Made by a program: the position numbers and the translations under genes. From Bacteroidales bacterium (lineage in GTDB: Bacteria; Bacteroidota; Bacteroidia; Bacteroidales; F082): a stretch of 64,000 nucleotides of DNA. The DNA is taken from assembly GCA_016282015.1 (NCBI GenBank), contig JAEEJS010000064.1, positions 49,565 through 113,564 of the forward strand, written 5' to 3'. Under the pieces are notes generated by a model. The model worked only from the letters and a program-made list of their open reading frames with translations. It was not told the DNA's origin and did no database searches. Shown here piece after piece: positions 8,498 to 16,310 of the stretch. The first letter of the stretch is position 1, and each line of letters begins with the position of its first letter.

Positions 8498-9481
8498 ATG
8501 AGACTATTATCATTCTTCAGTGGCTGTGGCGGACTGGATTTGGGCTTTAGACGAGCCGGTTATCAAATAGTATGGGCAAACGATAATGCACATTCAGTAA
8601 GAGAGACATACAAGTATAATTTTCCTGAGACGGAGTTCTGCGACACCAATATCAATGAGTTAAAGTTAGAAGACCTACCTGATAATATAACGGGAATAAT
8701 TGGCGGTCCACCTTGTCAGAGTTGGAGTAATGCAGGCAAGGGTGGAGGCTTTGATGACCCGAGAGGTAAGGTGTTCTTGACATTTATAAACATTTTAAAG
8801 GCAAAGAAACCATTATTCTTTGTTGCTGAGAATGTAAAAGGGTTGTTGGCTGCAAGAAACAAGGAGTCGTTCAATCAGATAAAAGAAGCATTTAAAGAAG
8901 CTGGTTACGATTTATGGGTAGAATGCTTGAATGCAAATGACTATGAAGTACCTCAAAACAGGGAGCGTGTTATCTTTGTCGGTTTCAGAAAGGGTTTGAA
9001 TGTAGAATATGAGTTCCCTGAGGTAATTGACAATAAACCAGTAGTTTTTGATGCCATTCATGACTTGCAAAATACTGCAGTGTCGATGGGACAGAAGCCT
9101 ATTATTAATGCACACGAGTATTGGAAGGGAGGATACTCGTACATTTATATGTCAAGAAACAGGGTACTAGATTGGAATAAGCCAAGTTTTACTATACAGG
9201 CATCAGGCAGACAGACTTCTATACATCCAAGCGCTCCCAAAATGATAAAAGTAGAGAAAGACGTGTTTATGTTTGCACCTGAGGGAGCTCATCTTTATAG
9301 AAGGCTTACTGCACGTGAGTGTGCCCGAATACAAACATTCCCTGATGATTTTATCTTCAGATACCAGACCTTAAGTGATGCATACAAGATGATAGGCAAT
9401 GCCGTTCCTGTGAATTTGTCTTATCATATAGCGTTGTCAATTAGAAGGGTTTTGGAAGAGATGCACATGTGGCATGAATGA
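8498..9481 (+). CDS. DNA (cytosine-5) methyltransferase, M.HaeIII-like
   Basis: A 327-aa type II C5 methylase with motifs in order: I FSGCGGLDLGF (7-17), IV GGPPCQSWSNAG (69-80, catalytic Cys73), VI ENVKG (111-115), VIII QNRERV (about 152-157), IX RRLTARECARIQ (about 268-279), X GNAVPVN. The target-recognition region, including MSRNRVLDWNKPSFTIQASG, is very close to what I recall of M.HaeIII, as are the blocks around motifs IV and IX. GGCC is therefore the predicted target. It protects DNA from the neighbouring putative endonuclease. Confidence 0.93.
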   Translation: MRLLSFFSGCGGLDLGFRRAGYQIVWANDNAHSVRETYKYNFPETEFCDTNINELKLEDLPDNITGIIGGPPCQSWSNAGKGGGFDDPRGKVFLTFINILKAKKPLFFVAENVKGLLAARNKESFNQIKEAFKEAGYDLWVECLNANDYEVPQNRERVIFVGFRKGLNVEYEFPEVIDNKPVVFDAIHDLQNTAVSMGQKPIINAHEYWKGGYSYIYMSRNRVLDWNKPSFTIQASGRQTSIHPSAPKMIKVEKDVFMFAPEGAHLYRRLTARECARIQTFPDDFIFRYQTLSDAYKMIGNAVPVNLSYHIALSIRRVLEEMHMWHE

Positions 9482-9551
9482 CATTCTGCTAAACCTAACT
9501 CAAAGCGAGGAAGAGGCGAGAAAGCTGTTTGAACATGAGACTTGGAGATAA
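9474..9551 (+). CDS. Tiny ORF overlapping the methylase end
   Basis: ATG at 9474 opens a 25-codon frame (MNDILLNLTQSEEEARKLF...) overlapping the methylase by 8 nt and ending TAA at 9549-9551. It has a plausible amphipathic helix but no recognisable family. It could be the remnant of a longer gene lost between the methylase and the next ORF. Low confidence that it is expressed. Confidence 0.25.
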   Translation: MNDILLNLTQSEEEARKLFEHETWR

Positions 9552-9592
9552 CATGTGCGATGGAGTCGCAGGAGAGATAAAAAACAAAGAAT

Positions 9593-9955
9593 ATGGAAAC
9601 AACATTGTATGAACGTGACGGGCTTCCTGTAGCCTATATTGCCGATGATGCTGAGCATTCTATCTATACGTGGGATGGACATGCTGTGTGTTATATCCTT
9701 GATGACAAAATCTATGGATGGAAAGGACATCATATAGGATGGTTTCATCAGGGGATAGTATATGATGTTAATGGATACAGAGTTGGATACACAAAGCAAA
9801 CATGCCCCTCGGTAACATATGTAGAACCTGTAAAGTGTGTAAAATATGTGAAGTACGTAAAGAATGTACGAAACGTACCATACGTACGCCCAGTGTTTTC
9901 TACAGCACAAGCATCTGTCTCTCTTGCTGACTTTGTTCGTCAAGATGCAATATAG
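9593..9955 (+). CDS. 4-fold beta-flower domain protein
   Basis: The 120-aa protein contains four short repeats of a strand-turn motif ending in an aromatic and a hydrophobic pair: LYERDGLPVAYI, IYTWDGHAVCYIL, IYGWKGHHIGWF, VYDVNGYRVGY (residues about 4-66). This is the pattern of the 4-fold beta-flower domain described in Bacteroidota proteins. A Val/Tyr/Lys-rich linker with repeated KYVK/VRNV and a short C-terminal tail follow. Function is unknown. It follows the restriction cassette in the same orientation. Confidence 0.6.
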   Translation: METTLYERDGLPVAYIADDAEHSIYTWDGHAVCYILDDKIYGWKGHHIGWFHQGIVYDVNGYRVGYTKQTCPSVTYVEPVKCVKYVKYVKNVRNVPYVRPVFSTAQASVSLADFVRQDAI

Positions 9956-10030
9956 TTATTCGGGATACACTGGTGGTTTTTATATATGTGACTACCACAT
10001 TACGTATAACAACAAATACAACGACCAACA

Positions 10031-10432
10031 TTGAATACTATGACATGGAAAGATATGCTTACCCAGCTAAGGGCAAACAGCCCTGAGGTTTTTGACTATT
10101 TCAGAGTGGAGGTTAATGCTTCATATAAGGAAATTGATGGCAGGGAAGTTAGGGTTGACTATGATTATGACGCACTTGTAATAGAGTTCGCTGAGAAATA
10201 TCATGAGAAGTATAAGCCTACTGTTCGCATATTCAAAGATTCCAGAGTTACTGCAACGATTGAGGTTTATGGATATGGCTCTTTTAGTTTTCCTGTAACT
10301 GATAAGGACGAGCATTTTGAGCAGAGGCTAGAGATAACCCCGAGATTTGCTGAGTTTGTTCAAAATCAACAATTAGTTGATGAATTGAGAGGAATATATG
10401 ATTGGATAGTTACCGCATATAGAAGTGTATAA
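10031..10432 (+). CDS. Hypothetical protein
   Basis: A 133-aa acidic soluble protein starting MNTMTWKDMLTQLR. No family recognised. It has an alternating beta pattern in the middle (VRIFKDSRVTATIEVYGYGSFSF) and helices at both ends. The ATG at 10031 has another Met three codons in. No signal peptide or membrane segment. It belongs to the short unknown genes between the methylase and YhcH. Confidence 0.55.
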   Translation: MNTMTWKDMLTQLRANSPEVFDYFRVEVNASYKEIDGREVRVDYDYDALVIEFAEKYHEKYKPTVRIFKDSRVTATIEVYGYGSFSFPVTDKDEHFEQRLEITPRFAEFVQNQQLVDELRGIYDWIVTAYRSV

Positions 10433-10453
10433 AGAAATAACAAGGGGACCAAT

Positions 10454-10834
10454 ATGAAGATAAGATTTTTTGGAAGGTATAATAAGGGAACTAAAGATGA
10501 GCACCTGGCATTCCGAGTAGATGAGGATTGTGATATTCATCAATATCTCATTTATGATACAACCTTTGGTGAAGAAGGAGAGCTTTCCAATCTGTTGCCT
10601 CATATGTATAGATTCCCGTCTCAGATTGTGAATAAAGGTGCGTATGTCTATTTGTATATCCACGATATGGGTAACCGCAAATCCGTGGATACAAATAGCA
10701 GTAATGATAATGTGTTTAGGTTTTCGTGGGGCTTAGATAAGGAAGTGAGCGTGTTTAATAAAGAAAAAGATTTCATTCACATTGCAGAGGTCAATGAGAC
10801 ATGTGTTGAAATGATTGAGGGGAAAAGAAAATAG
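10454..10834 (+). CDS. Hypothetical protein
   Basis: A 126-aa protein, MKIRFFGRYNKGTKDEHLAF..., predicted mostly beta, with no recognised family. It may be co-transcribed with the gene 21 nt upstream. Its TAG stop (10832-10834) coincides with the left edge of a dispersed repeat (10832-10976), so its 3' end may have been set by repeat insertion, as happened to the mutarotase at 12787. Confidence 0.5.
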   Translation: MKIRFFGRYNKGTKDEHLAFRVDEDCDIHQYLIYDTTFGEEGELSNLLPHMYRFPSQIVNKGAYVYLYIHDMGNRKSVDTNSSNDNVFRFSWGLDKEVSVFNKEKDFIHIAEVNETCVEMIEGKRK

Positions 10835-10976
10835 TGGCTACAGTTCTTACGCGCAGCTAGTGCCGCAATGGGGGCAGAAGAGTCTTCTGCACAGTTCGAT
10901 AGTTCCGCATATAGGGGCAAGAGGCCCGCTGGTCTCTCAAACTGGTTCAATAGTCAGTGGATCTGCCCATTTGAAT
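10832..10976. repeat. Dispersed repeat R, copy 1
   Basis: About 145 bp that aligns by eye with 12705-12850 through TAGYGGCT, TACGCGCAGC, GGGGCA, GTCTTCYGCACAG, CCCGCTGGTCTCTCAAA and TGGTTCAATAG. Spacing is conserved and both copies end shortly before a start codon (10985 and 12868). No ORF of its own. A short third copy lies at 11762-11828. Confidence 0.75.
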
Positions 10977-10984
10977 AGAATAAA

Positions 10985-11437
10985 ATGATATACGATCATA
11001 TAAATAATATCGATACTTACAAAGGCCTTTTACCTGATATATACGAGGGTCTTCTCTTCTTGCAGCGAGTCTCTCCGGATATTGCCGTAGGCACGTATCA
11101 GATTAATTCGAGGGTTAAGGCTATTGTATCGGAGTATGAGACCAAGGTTAAGAATGAGGTGGGCTATGAGGCGCACAGGAAGAACATCGACATCCAGTAT
11201 CTTTTAAAAGGCGAGGAGCGTGTGGCGTGTCTGCCTTTAGACAGGCTGAAGGAGACGGTGCCATACAGCGAAGAGAAGGATGCAGCTTTCTTTACGTCGA
11301 GTCTGCAGCCGATAGAGATGACGTTAGGTGACGGCTATTTTGCGATTTTCTTCCCTCAGGACGGTCACATGCCGCAGTTGTGTGTTAATGATGAGCCAAT
11401 GATAGTAAAGAAGGTAGTAATAAAGGTTGAAAAATAG
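10985..11437 (+). CDS. YhcH/YjgK/YiaL family protein (DUF386)
   Basis: A 150-aa beta-barrel protein of the YhcH family, full length, with the conserved NIDIQYLLKGEE segment (about 67-78), DAAFF and the metal-binding core FPQDGHMPQL (about 124-133). Family members are implicated in sialic acid or other acyl-sugar handling, and the fold resembles cupins. It is an intact paralogue of the broken copy at 6064 and lies in the same orientation, with the restriction cassette between them. Its substrate here is unknown. A TAACG-type repeat starts at its stop codon. Confidence 0.85.
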   Translation: MIYDHINNIDTYKGLLPDIYEGLLFLQRVSPDIAVGTYQINSRVKAIVSEYETKVKNEVGYEAHRKNIDIQYLLKGEERVACLPLDRLKETVPYSEEKDAAFFTSSLQPIEMTLGDGYFAIFFPQDGHMPQLCVNDEPMIVKKVVIKVEK

Positions 11438-11487
11438 TTAGCGTTAAGGTTAACGTTAAGGTTGAAATCGGTTAACGTTAAGGTTGG
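11437..11487. repeat. TAACG-type repeat, copy B (inverted orientation)
   Basis: An array of GTTAACGTTAAGGTT-like hexamers starts at the YhcH stop codon and includes GGTTAACGTTAAGGTT twice. It is in the opposite orientation to copy A. About 60 bp of unremarkable sequence follows before the truncated epimerase. Confidence 0.85.
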
Positions 11488-11548
11488 AAGGATAAACGTA
11501 GATATTAAAGATTACAGATATCAATCATCACATACGTGACATTATAAT

Positions 11549-11737
11549 ATGAAAAGCATACTTGTTACTGGCAGTGCGGGATTCATTGGAGCGAATCTTG
11601 TGAAGCGACTCTTTAAAGATATGAAGGAGGGCACCATTGTGGATGTTGATAATCTCAACAGCTACTATGATGTTTCTTTGAAGGAATATCGACTCCGTGA
11701 ACTTGAAGAGTTGAAGCCAGCTAACATTAAAAGTTAA
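11549..11737 (+). pseudogene. Truncated UDP-glucuronate epimerase-like SDR
   Basis: Only the first ~58 codons of an extended SDR remain: MKSILVTGSAGFIGANLVKR with the NAD-binding GSAGFIG motif and then DNLNSYYDVSLKEYR, typical of UDP-glucuronate 4-epimerases. The normal length is about 340 aa. The frame runs into a TAACG-type repeat (11721-11754), where coding similarity stops, and ends at TAA 11735-11737. The remaining gene is absent. The upstream ugd would have supplied its substrate. Confidence 0.8.
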
Positions 11738-11754
11738 GGTAACGTTAAAGTTTA
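11721..11754. repeat. TAACG-type repeat, copy C, at a gene breakpoint
   Basis: CTAACATTAAAAGTTAAGG and AACGTTAAAG hexamer-like sequence lies exactly where the epimerase coding sequence ends. It suggests the repeat marks a deletion or insertion scar. Confidence 0.65.
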
Positions 11755-11761
11755 AAAATAT

Positions 11762-11828
11762 ATCGCGACTCAATCTTCCGCACAGCCTGGTGCCCCAATT
11801 TAAGTTGCAGACCATCCCGCAACTCTCT
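11762..11828. repeat. Dispersed repeat R, copy 2 (partial)
   Basis: TCTTCCGCACAGCCTG.TGCCCCAA is shared with copy 3 (12755-12781), and GCAGA..., CCCGC and TCTC follow at matching distances. The left part of the full repeat is missing. It ends just before the mutarotase start at 11846. Confidence 0.65.
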
Positions 11829-11845
11829 ATAATAAATTGAAAACA

Positions 11846-12787
11846 ATGAGTGATATACAAAGCATATTTGTTTCAACTCACGGAGCAGAACTTAGGAGTC
11901 TGGTTGCCAATAATCGCGAGTATTTATGGCAAGGTGATCCGAAATTTTGGGGACGTTGTGCGCCGATATTGTTTCCGATTGTTGGAAGACTTGCTAATGA
12001 CACTTTGCGTATTGATGGTGAAGAATATGTAATGAAACAACACGGCTTTGCACGTGATGCAGAGTTCGTTCAAAAGCAGAACAGATTCGAGATGGTGAGG
12101 GATGATAAAAGAGATAACTACCCATATTCATTTGATTTGTCTGCAAATTATATAGTGAAAGGCGATACATTATCTTGTGAATGGGAAGTGAAGAATCTTG
12201 GAAATAAAGATTTGCATTTCCAAATAGGTGCTCATCCTGCATTTAACATACCAGATTATAGAGTGGAAGATGAGATTCATGGATTTATTCAATGCTATGA
12301 TGCTGAGAATAATGTTGTTTCGCCTGTTATAGTAAATCGTCTTGACAATGGTTTAAGATGTTCATACGAAGCACCAAAGTCATTACTAAACAGTGAAGCA
12401 ATTATTGCAATTACTGATACTACTTTTGCCAACGACGCTATTATTATTGAGGGCAAACAGGTACAAAAAGTGACATTGTTCGATAAACAAGGGCATAAGG
12501 TTTTAACCGTTTCTTCTCCCCAAGCTGAATCATTTGGTTTGTGGGCACCTTATAAGCCGGGATGTCCATTTGTGTGCATAGAACCTTGGTGTGGCATAGC
12601 CGATAGGGCTAGTTTCTGTGGCGATATCTCCGAGCGCGAGTGCAACCATAGTTTAGCTTCAGGCGCAACCTATCTGTTTGAATATTCGATAATTATTAAT
12701 AAAATAGCGGCTTCCCGGTCTTTACGCGCAGCCGGAGTCGCGAGGGGCAAAGAAGGTCTTCCGCACAGCCTGATGCCCCAAATATAA
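11846..12787 (+). CDS. Aldose 1-epimerase (LacX/YeaD-type mutarotase)
   Basis: A 313-aa galactose-mutarotase-like protein: N-terminal STHGAELRSL, the conserved MKQHGFARD (catalytic-type His), QIGAHPAFN with the second histidine, and FVCIEPWCGIADR near 245-258. It interconverts anomers of free or activated hexoses. I chose ATG 11846 over a TTG at 11837. About the last 26 residues (AASRSLRAAGV...) are encoded by dispersed repeat R copy 3, so the natural C-terminus was replaced when the repeat arrived. It precedes galE, as mutarotase genes often do. Confidence 0.85.
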   Translation: MSDIQSIFVSTHGAELRSLVANNREYLWQGDPKFWGRCAPILFPIVGRLANDTLRIDGEEYVMKQHGFARDAEFVQKQNRFEMVRDDKRDNYPYSFDLSANYIVKGDTLSCEWEVKNLGNKDLHFQIGAHPAFNIPDYRVEDEIHGFIQCYDAENNVVSPVIVNRLDNGLRCSYEAPKSLLNSEAIIAITDTTFANDAIIIEGKQVQKVTLFDKQGHKVLTVSSPQAESFGLWAPYKPGCPFVCIEPWCGIADRASFCGDISERECNHSLASGATYLFEYSIIINKIAASRSLRAAGVARGKEGLPHSLMPQI

Positions 12788-12850
12788 ATGGCAGATCGAC
12801 CCGCTGGTCTCTCAAAAATGGTTCAATAGCTAGCGGGTTTGCCTTCATAT
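12705..12850. repeat. Dispersed repeat R, copy 3
   Basis: The fullest copy. It includes two hairpin-prone parts: GGGGCA...TGCCCC (12743 to 12779) and ACCCGCT...AGCGGGT (12799 to 12838). Its left half is read through as the mutarotase C-terminus. It ends just before galE. Confidence 0.75.
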
Positions 12851-12867
12851 TGAGAAAGAATAAAATT

Positions 12868-13881
12868 ATGAATATACTTGTCACTGGAGGAGCTGGATTC
12901 ATAGGCTCCCACACATTGGTAGAACTATACAAGGCAAGACATACTGCTGTAGTAGTTGACAATTTAAGCAATAGTAATCCAATAGCTCTCAAACGGGTTG
13001 CTGAGATTATTGGTATACCAGAAATTCCTTTCTATCAGGTTGATATCCGTGATAGAGAAGGATTGGATAAGGTATTTTATGCCCATAAAATCGATGCTTG
13101 CATCCATTTTGCTGGACTCAAGGCGGTGGGCGAAAGTGTTGAAAAACCTTGGGAATATTACGAAAACAATATTGGTGGTACATTGGTTTTGGTTGACGTA
13201 ATGCGAAAGCACGGCTGCAAGAACATAATCTTTAGTTCCTCCGCTACAGTATATGGTGATCCAGTTGAAATTCCAATCACAGAAAAATGTCCTAAAGGTC
13301 AATGTACCAACCCATACGGCTGGACCAAAAGTATGCTAGAGCAAGTATTGATGGACATTCAGAAAGCAGACCCAGAATGGAATGTAGTGCTATTACGCTA
13401 CTTCAACCCTGTTGGAGCACATCCGAGTGGCAGGATAGGAGAGAATCCTAACGGTATTCCTAATAATTTGATGCCATATATTACTCAAGTAGCAGTAGGC
13501 AAACGTAAGGAATTAGGTGTTTTTGGCAATGATTATTCAACACATGATGGTACAGGCGTTCGCGACTATATCCACGTTTGTGACCTTGCCAATGCACATG
13601 TCTGTGCTTTGCAAGCCATTAGCCGTAATTGTGGCATTGGTATTTACAATATTGGAACTGGACATGGTTACAGCGTATTGGATATGGTAAATGCTTTTAT
13701 CAAAGTGAACGGTGTTGATATACCATATAGTATCAAACCTCGTCGTGCTGGTGATATTTCCACCTGTTATTGTAACCCTGACAAAGCTAAATCTGAACTT
13801 GGGTGGGTAGCAAAGTTTGGAATAAATGATATGGTACGCGATAGTTGGAATTGGCAAAAACGAAACCCGGAAGGATATTAA
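12868..13881 (+). CDS. galE: UDP-glucose 4-epimerase
   Basis: A 337-aa GalE with GGAGFIGSH (7-15), DNLSNS, the SSSATVYG serine region, the catalytic YGWTKSMLEQ tyrosine-lysine pair, and NPYGW...RYFNPVGAH typical of UDP-galactose 4-epimerases. It interconverts UDP-glucose and UDP-galactose (possibly the N-acetyl forms) for capsule synthesis. I used the ATG at 12868 rather than the TTG at 12850, which would add six residues before MNILVTGG. It begins the main assembly section of the locus. Confidence 0.93.
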   Translation: MNILVTGGAGFIGSHTLVELYKARHTAVVVDNLSNSNPIALKRVAEIIGIPEIPFYQVDIRDREGLDKVFYAHKIDACIHFAGLKAVGESVEKPWEYYENNIGGTLVLVDVMRKHGCKNIIFSSSATVYGDPVEIPITEKCPKGQCTNPYGWTKSMLEQVLMDIQKADPEWNVVLLRYFNPVGAHPSGRIGENPNGIPNNLMPYITQVAVGKRKELGVFGNDYSTHDGTGVRDYIHVCDLANAHVCALQAISRNCGIGIYNIGTGHGYSVLDMVNAFIKVNGVDIPYSIKPRRAGDISTCYCNPDKAKSELGWVAKFGINDMVRDSWNWQKRNPEGY

Positions 13882-13930
13882 CTGTTTTTAAATCATGTAA
13901 GTTTTCGGCTCTCTATTAAAACATAAGAAG

Positions 13931-14755
13931 ATGAAAGAAATGTCTCTTGATGAAATAAAGTCTTGCTCAATTGGTATTCTTGACTTTATTGATACGGTGT
14001 GTAAAAAAAATCAATTGAATTACTATCTTTGTGGAGGAACGCTACTTGGCGCCGTACGCCACAATGGTTTCATTCCTTGGGATGATGATATTGACATTGT
14101 GATGCCTCGCAATGATTATGAAAGGTTGTTTGAGGTTTGGCCTGCGAATGAACAATTTGCTGTATTGTGTCACAAAAACACACATAATTTTCCATATGCT
14201 TATGGTAAAGTTATTGATAACCGTACGGTAAAAATAGAACCAATTAGAAAATCTTGTCAATTGATAGGAGTTGATGTGGATATCTTTCCAATTGATGTGT
14301 TGCCTGATAACGATGACGAGGCTTCGTTTTTTTTTAAGGAAATAGCTAAAAAACAAGAGCAACTTTCATTACAATTGTCGCCTTATTGTAAAAGCCATAC
14401 ATTAATAAGAACTATTGCAAAAAACATCAGGTTATTCTTTTTAAGATCAAGTGAATTAGTTGGTATTACATCTGTAGATAAAATCACAAAACAATTTGAT
14501 GAATTGGCTCAAAAATACAATCAAAAAGAGACGAATTTTTGCGGTATTACTACAATTTCACATTATGGAATAAGAGAAAAGAATCCTAATACAAATTACA
14601 ATTCAGCAGTCTATGTAACTTTTGAAAACAAGCAATATCCTGCACCTTGTGGCTATGTCGATATACTTACACGTCTTTATGGCAAGGAACACATGCAATT
14701 ACCTCCAGTAGAACAGCGTCAGACCCACCATTCTTATAAAGCATATTGGAAATAA
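13931..14755 (+). CDS. LicD family phosphotransferase 1
   Basis: A 274-aa LicD/fukutin-type nucleotidyltransferase-fold protein. It has CGGTLLGAVRHNGFIPWDDD (36-55) followed by DIDIVMPRNDY, the characteristic metal-binding D-D-D-x-D cluster. LicD proteins transfer phosphocholine or phosphopolyols from CDP-donors to glycans. A second LicD (21365) and a CDP-polyol synthesis module (22209, 22807) in the same locus point to polyol-phosphate or a similar CDP-activated group as donor. Cytoplasmic, soluble. Confidence 0.88.
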   Translation: MKEMSLDEIKSCSIGILDFIDTVCKKNQLNYYLCGGTLLGAVRHNGFIPWDDDIDIVMPRNDYERLFEVWPANEQFAVLCHKNTHNFPYAYGKVIDNRTVKIEPIRKSCQLIGVDVDIFPIDVLPDNDDEASFFFKEIAKKQEQLSLQLSPYCKSHTLIRTIAKNIRLFFLRSSELVGITSVDKITKQFDELAQKYNQKETNFCGITTISHYGIREKNPNTNYNSAVYVTFENKQYPAPCGYVDILTRLYGKEHMQLPPVEQRQTHHSYKAYWK

Positions 14756-14767
14756 TAATTGATTTTA

Positions 14768-16306
14768 ATGTCTACGTCTTCACGTATAATAAAAAACACG
14801 AGCTATTTATATATTAAGATGGCTATAACGATATTCGTATCGTTATATACAACTCGTCTTATTTTAAGTTCTTTAGGGGCATCTGACTTTGGTATTTTCA
14901 ACGTTGTTGGAGGTGCAATAGCTATGTTGGGTTTTTTAAACTCAACTATGGCAAATGCAACTCAGAGATTTATGTCTTATGCTGAAGGAGAAGGAGAAAT
15001 AGAGAAAAAACGAGCAATTTTTAATGTAAGTTTAGTTTTACATTTGCTTATCGCGGTGGCCACATTAGCTTTGTTATTGCTCGCAATATATCCCTTGTTT
15101 AATGGAGTGTTTAACATTCAACCTGATCGTATGTTTGCGGCTAAAATTGTCTATTTTAGCCTTATTTTCAGCGCAGTCCTTACTATTATAAACGTCCCTT
15201 ATGATGCTGTTATGACAGCACATGAGAATATGCTTTATTATAGTATAATCGGTATTTTTGAATCGTTATTAAGGTTGGGGGTGGCCTTTGTTTGTGTCTA
15301 TACGGCAAAAGATAAGTTGATTATCTACGGAGTCTTGATGGCATGTATCCCTCTTATCACCCTTACGATAATGAAAGTTTACTGTCACAAACATTATGAA
15401 GAATGTGTGATAGCGCCACGTAAATATTGGGATAAATCAATAGTAAACAATATCTCTAGCTTTTTCGGCTGGAACTTTCTTACTGCAATAAGTAGTCTCT
15501 TTTCTGCTCAAGGAATTGGTATTGTTTTAAATCACTTTTTTGGCACCATTCTTAATGCGGCTCAAGGTGTTGCACAGCAAGTAAATGGCGCTTTGTCTAA
15601 TTTCTCAGGCAATATGATGAAGGCATTAAATCCAGTTATTACAAAAAGTGCTGGGGCCCAGAAAAGTGAAACAATGAATCGAGCAACACTTGCAGGATGC
15701 AAATTTTCACCTTTGATGACAATGTTTTTTGGTGTTCCTCTTTCTTTAGAGATTCATTATGTGTTGGCTATTTGGTTGAAGAAGGTGCCTGATTGGGCTG
15801 CGGTGTTTGTTATATTGCAATTATTACAAAGTGTTATTACTCAAATGGCAGATAGTGCAGCTACATCAGTGTATGCTAAGGGCGAAATAAAGCACTATGC
15901 TATCTGGAAAAGTATGATGAATGCCATGCCCGTTATTTTGGTTTGGCTAGCCTTTGGTATTGGTGCTGGACCAATATGGCTATATATTCCAATGATACTT
16001 GTTTATGCTATAGGAGGTGATGTTGTGATAATCTATTTCGCTCACCAAAAATGCGGCTTAAATATCCCTAATTACTTAAAAAAGGTGATTTTCCCTTTGT
16101 TTGGAACTTTTATAATAATGTTGTGCTTTGGATGCATACCGACACTCTTGTTAGAAAAAAGTTTTTTGAGATTGGTTTTAACGTGTTTAACAACCTCCAT
16201 AGGAATGATGGTATCCGCTATGTTATTTGCTTTGAATGAAGATGAAAAAAAACAAGTTATCTCTTTTGTGAAAGAGTTTATGAGTAAAATAAAGATAAAG
16301 AAATAA
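14768..16306 (+). CDS. wzx: Polysaccharide flippase (Wzx/MATE-like)
   Basis: A 512-aa polytopic membrane protein with about 12-14 hydrophobic segments. It opens RIIKNTSYLYIKMAITIFVSL..., the usual N-terminus of Bacteroidales capsule flippases, and contains LLSLGASDFG-like (SSLGASDFGIFNVVGG) and QRFMSYAEGEG motifs. It is predicted to move undecaprenyl-linked repeat units across the inner membrane. I chose ATG 14768; the alternative TTG at 14759 adds three residues. It lies between licD and a glycosyltransferase in one strand-consistent operon. Confidence 0.88.
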   Translation: MSTSSRIIKNTSYLYIKMAITIFVSLYTTRLILSSLGASDFGIFNVVGGAIAMLGFLNSTMANATQRFMSYAEGEGEIEKKRAIFNVSLVLHLLIAVATLALLLLAIYPLFNGVFNIQPDRMFAAKIVYFSLIFSAVLTIINVPYDAVMTAHENMLYYSIIGIFESLLRLGVAFVCVYTAKDKLIIYGVLMACIPLITLTIMKVYCHKHYEECVIAPRKYWDKSIVNNISSFFGWNFLTAISSLFSAQGIGIVLNHFFGTILNAAQGVAQQVNGALSNFSGNMMKALNPVITKSAGAQKSETMNRATLAGCKFSPLMTMFFGVPLSLEIHYVLAIWLKKVPDWAAVFVILQLLQSVITQMADSAATSVYAKGEIKHYAIWKSMMNAMPVILVWLAFGIGAGPIWLYIPMILVYAIGGDVVIIYFAHQKCGLNIPNYLKKVIFPLFGTFIIMLCFGCIPTLLLEKSFLRLVLTCLTTSIGMMVSAMLFALNEDEKKQVISFVKEFMSKIKIKK

Positions 16307-16310
16307 TAAT

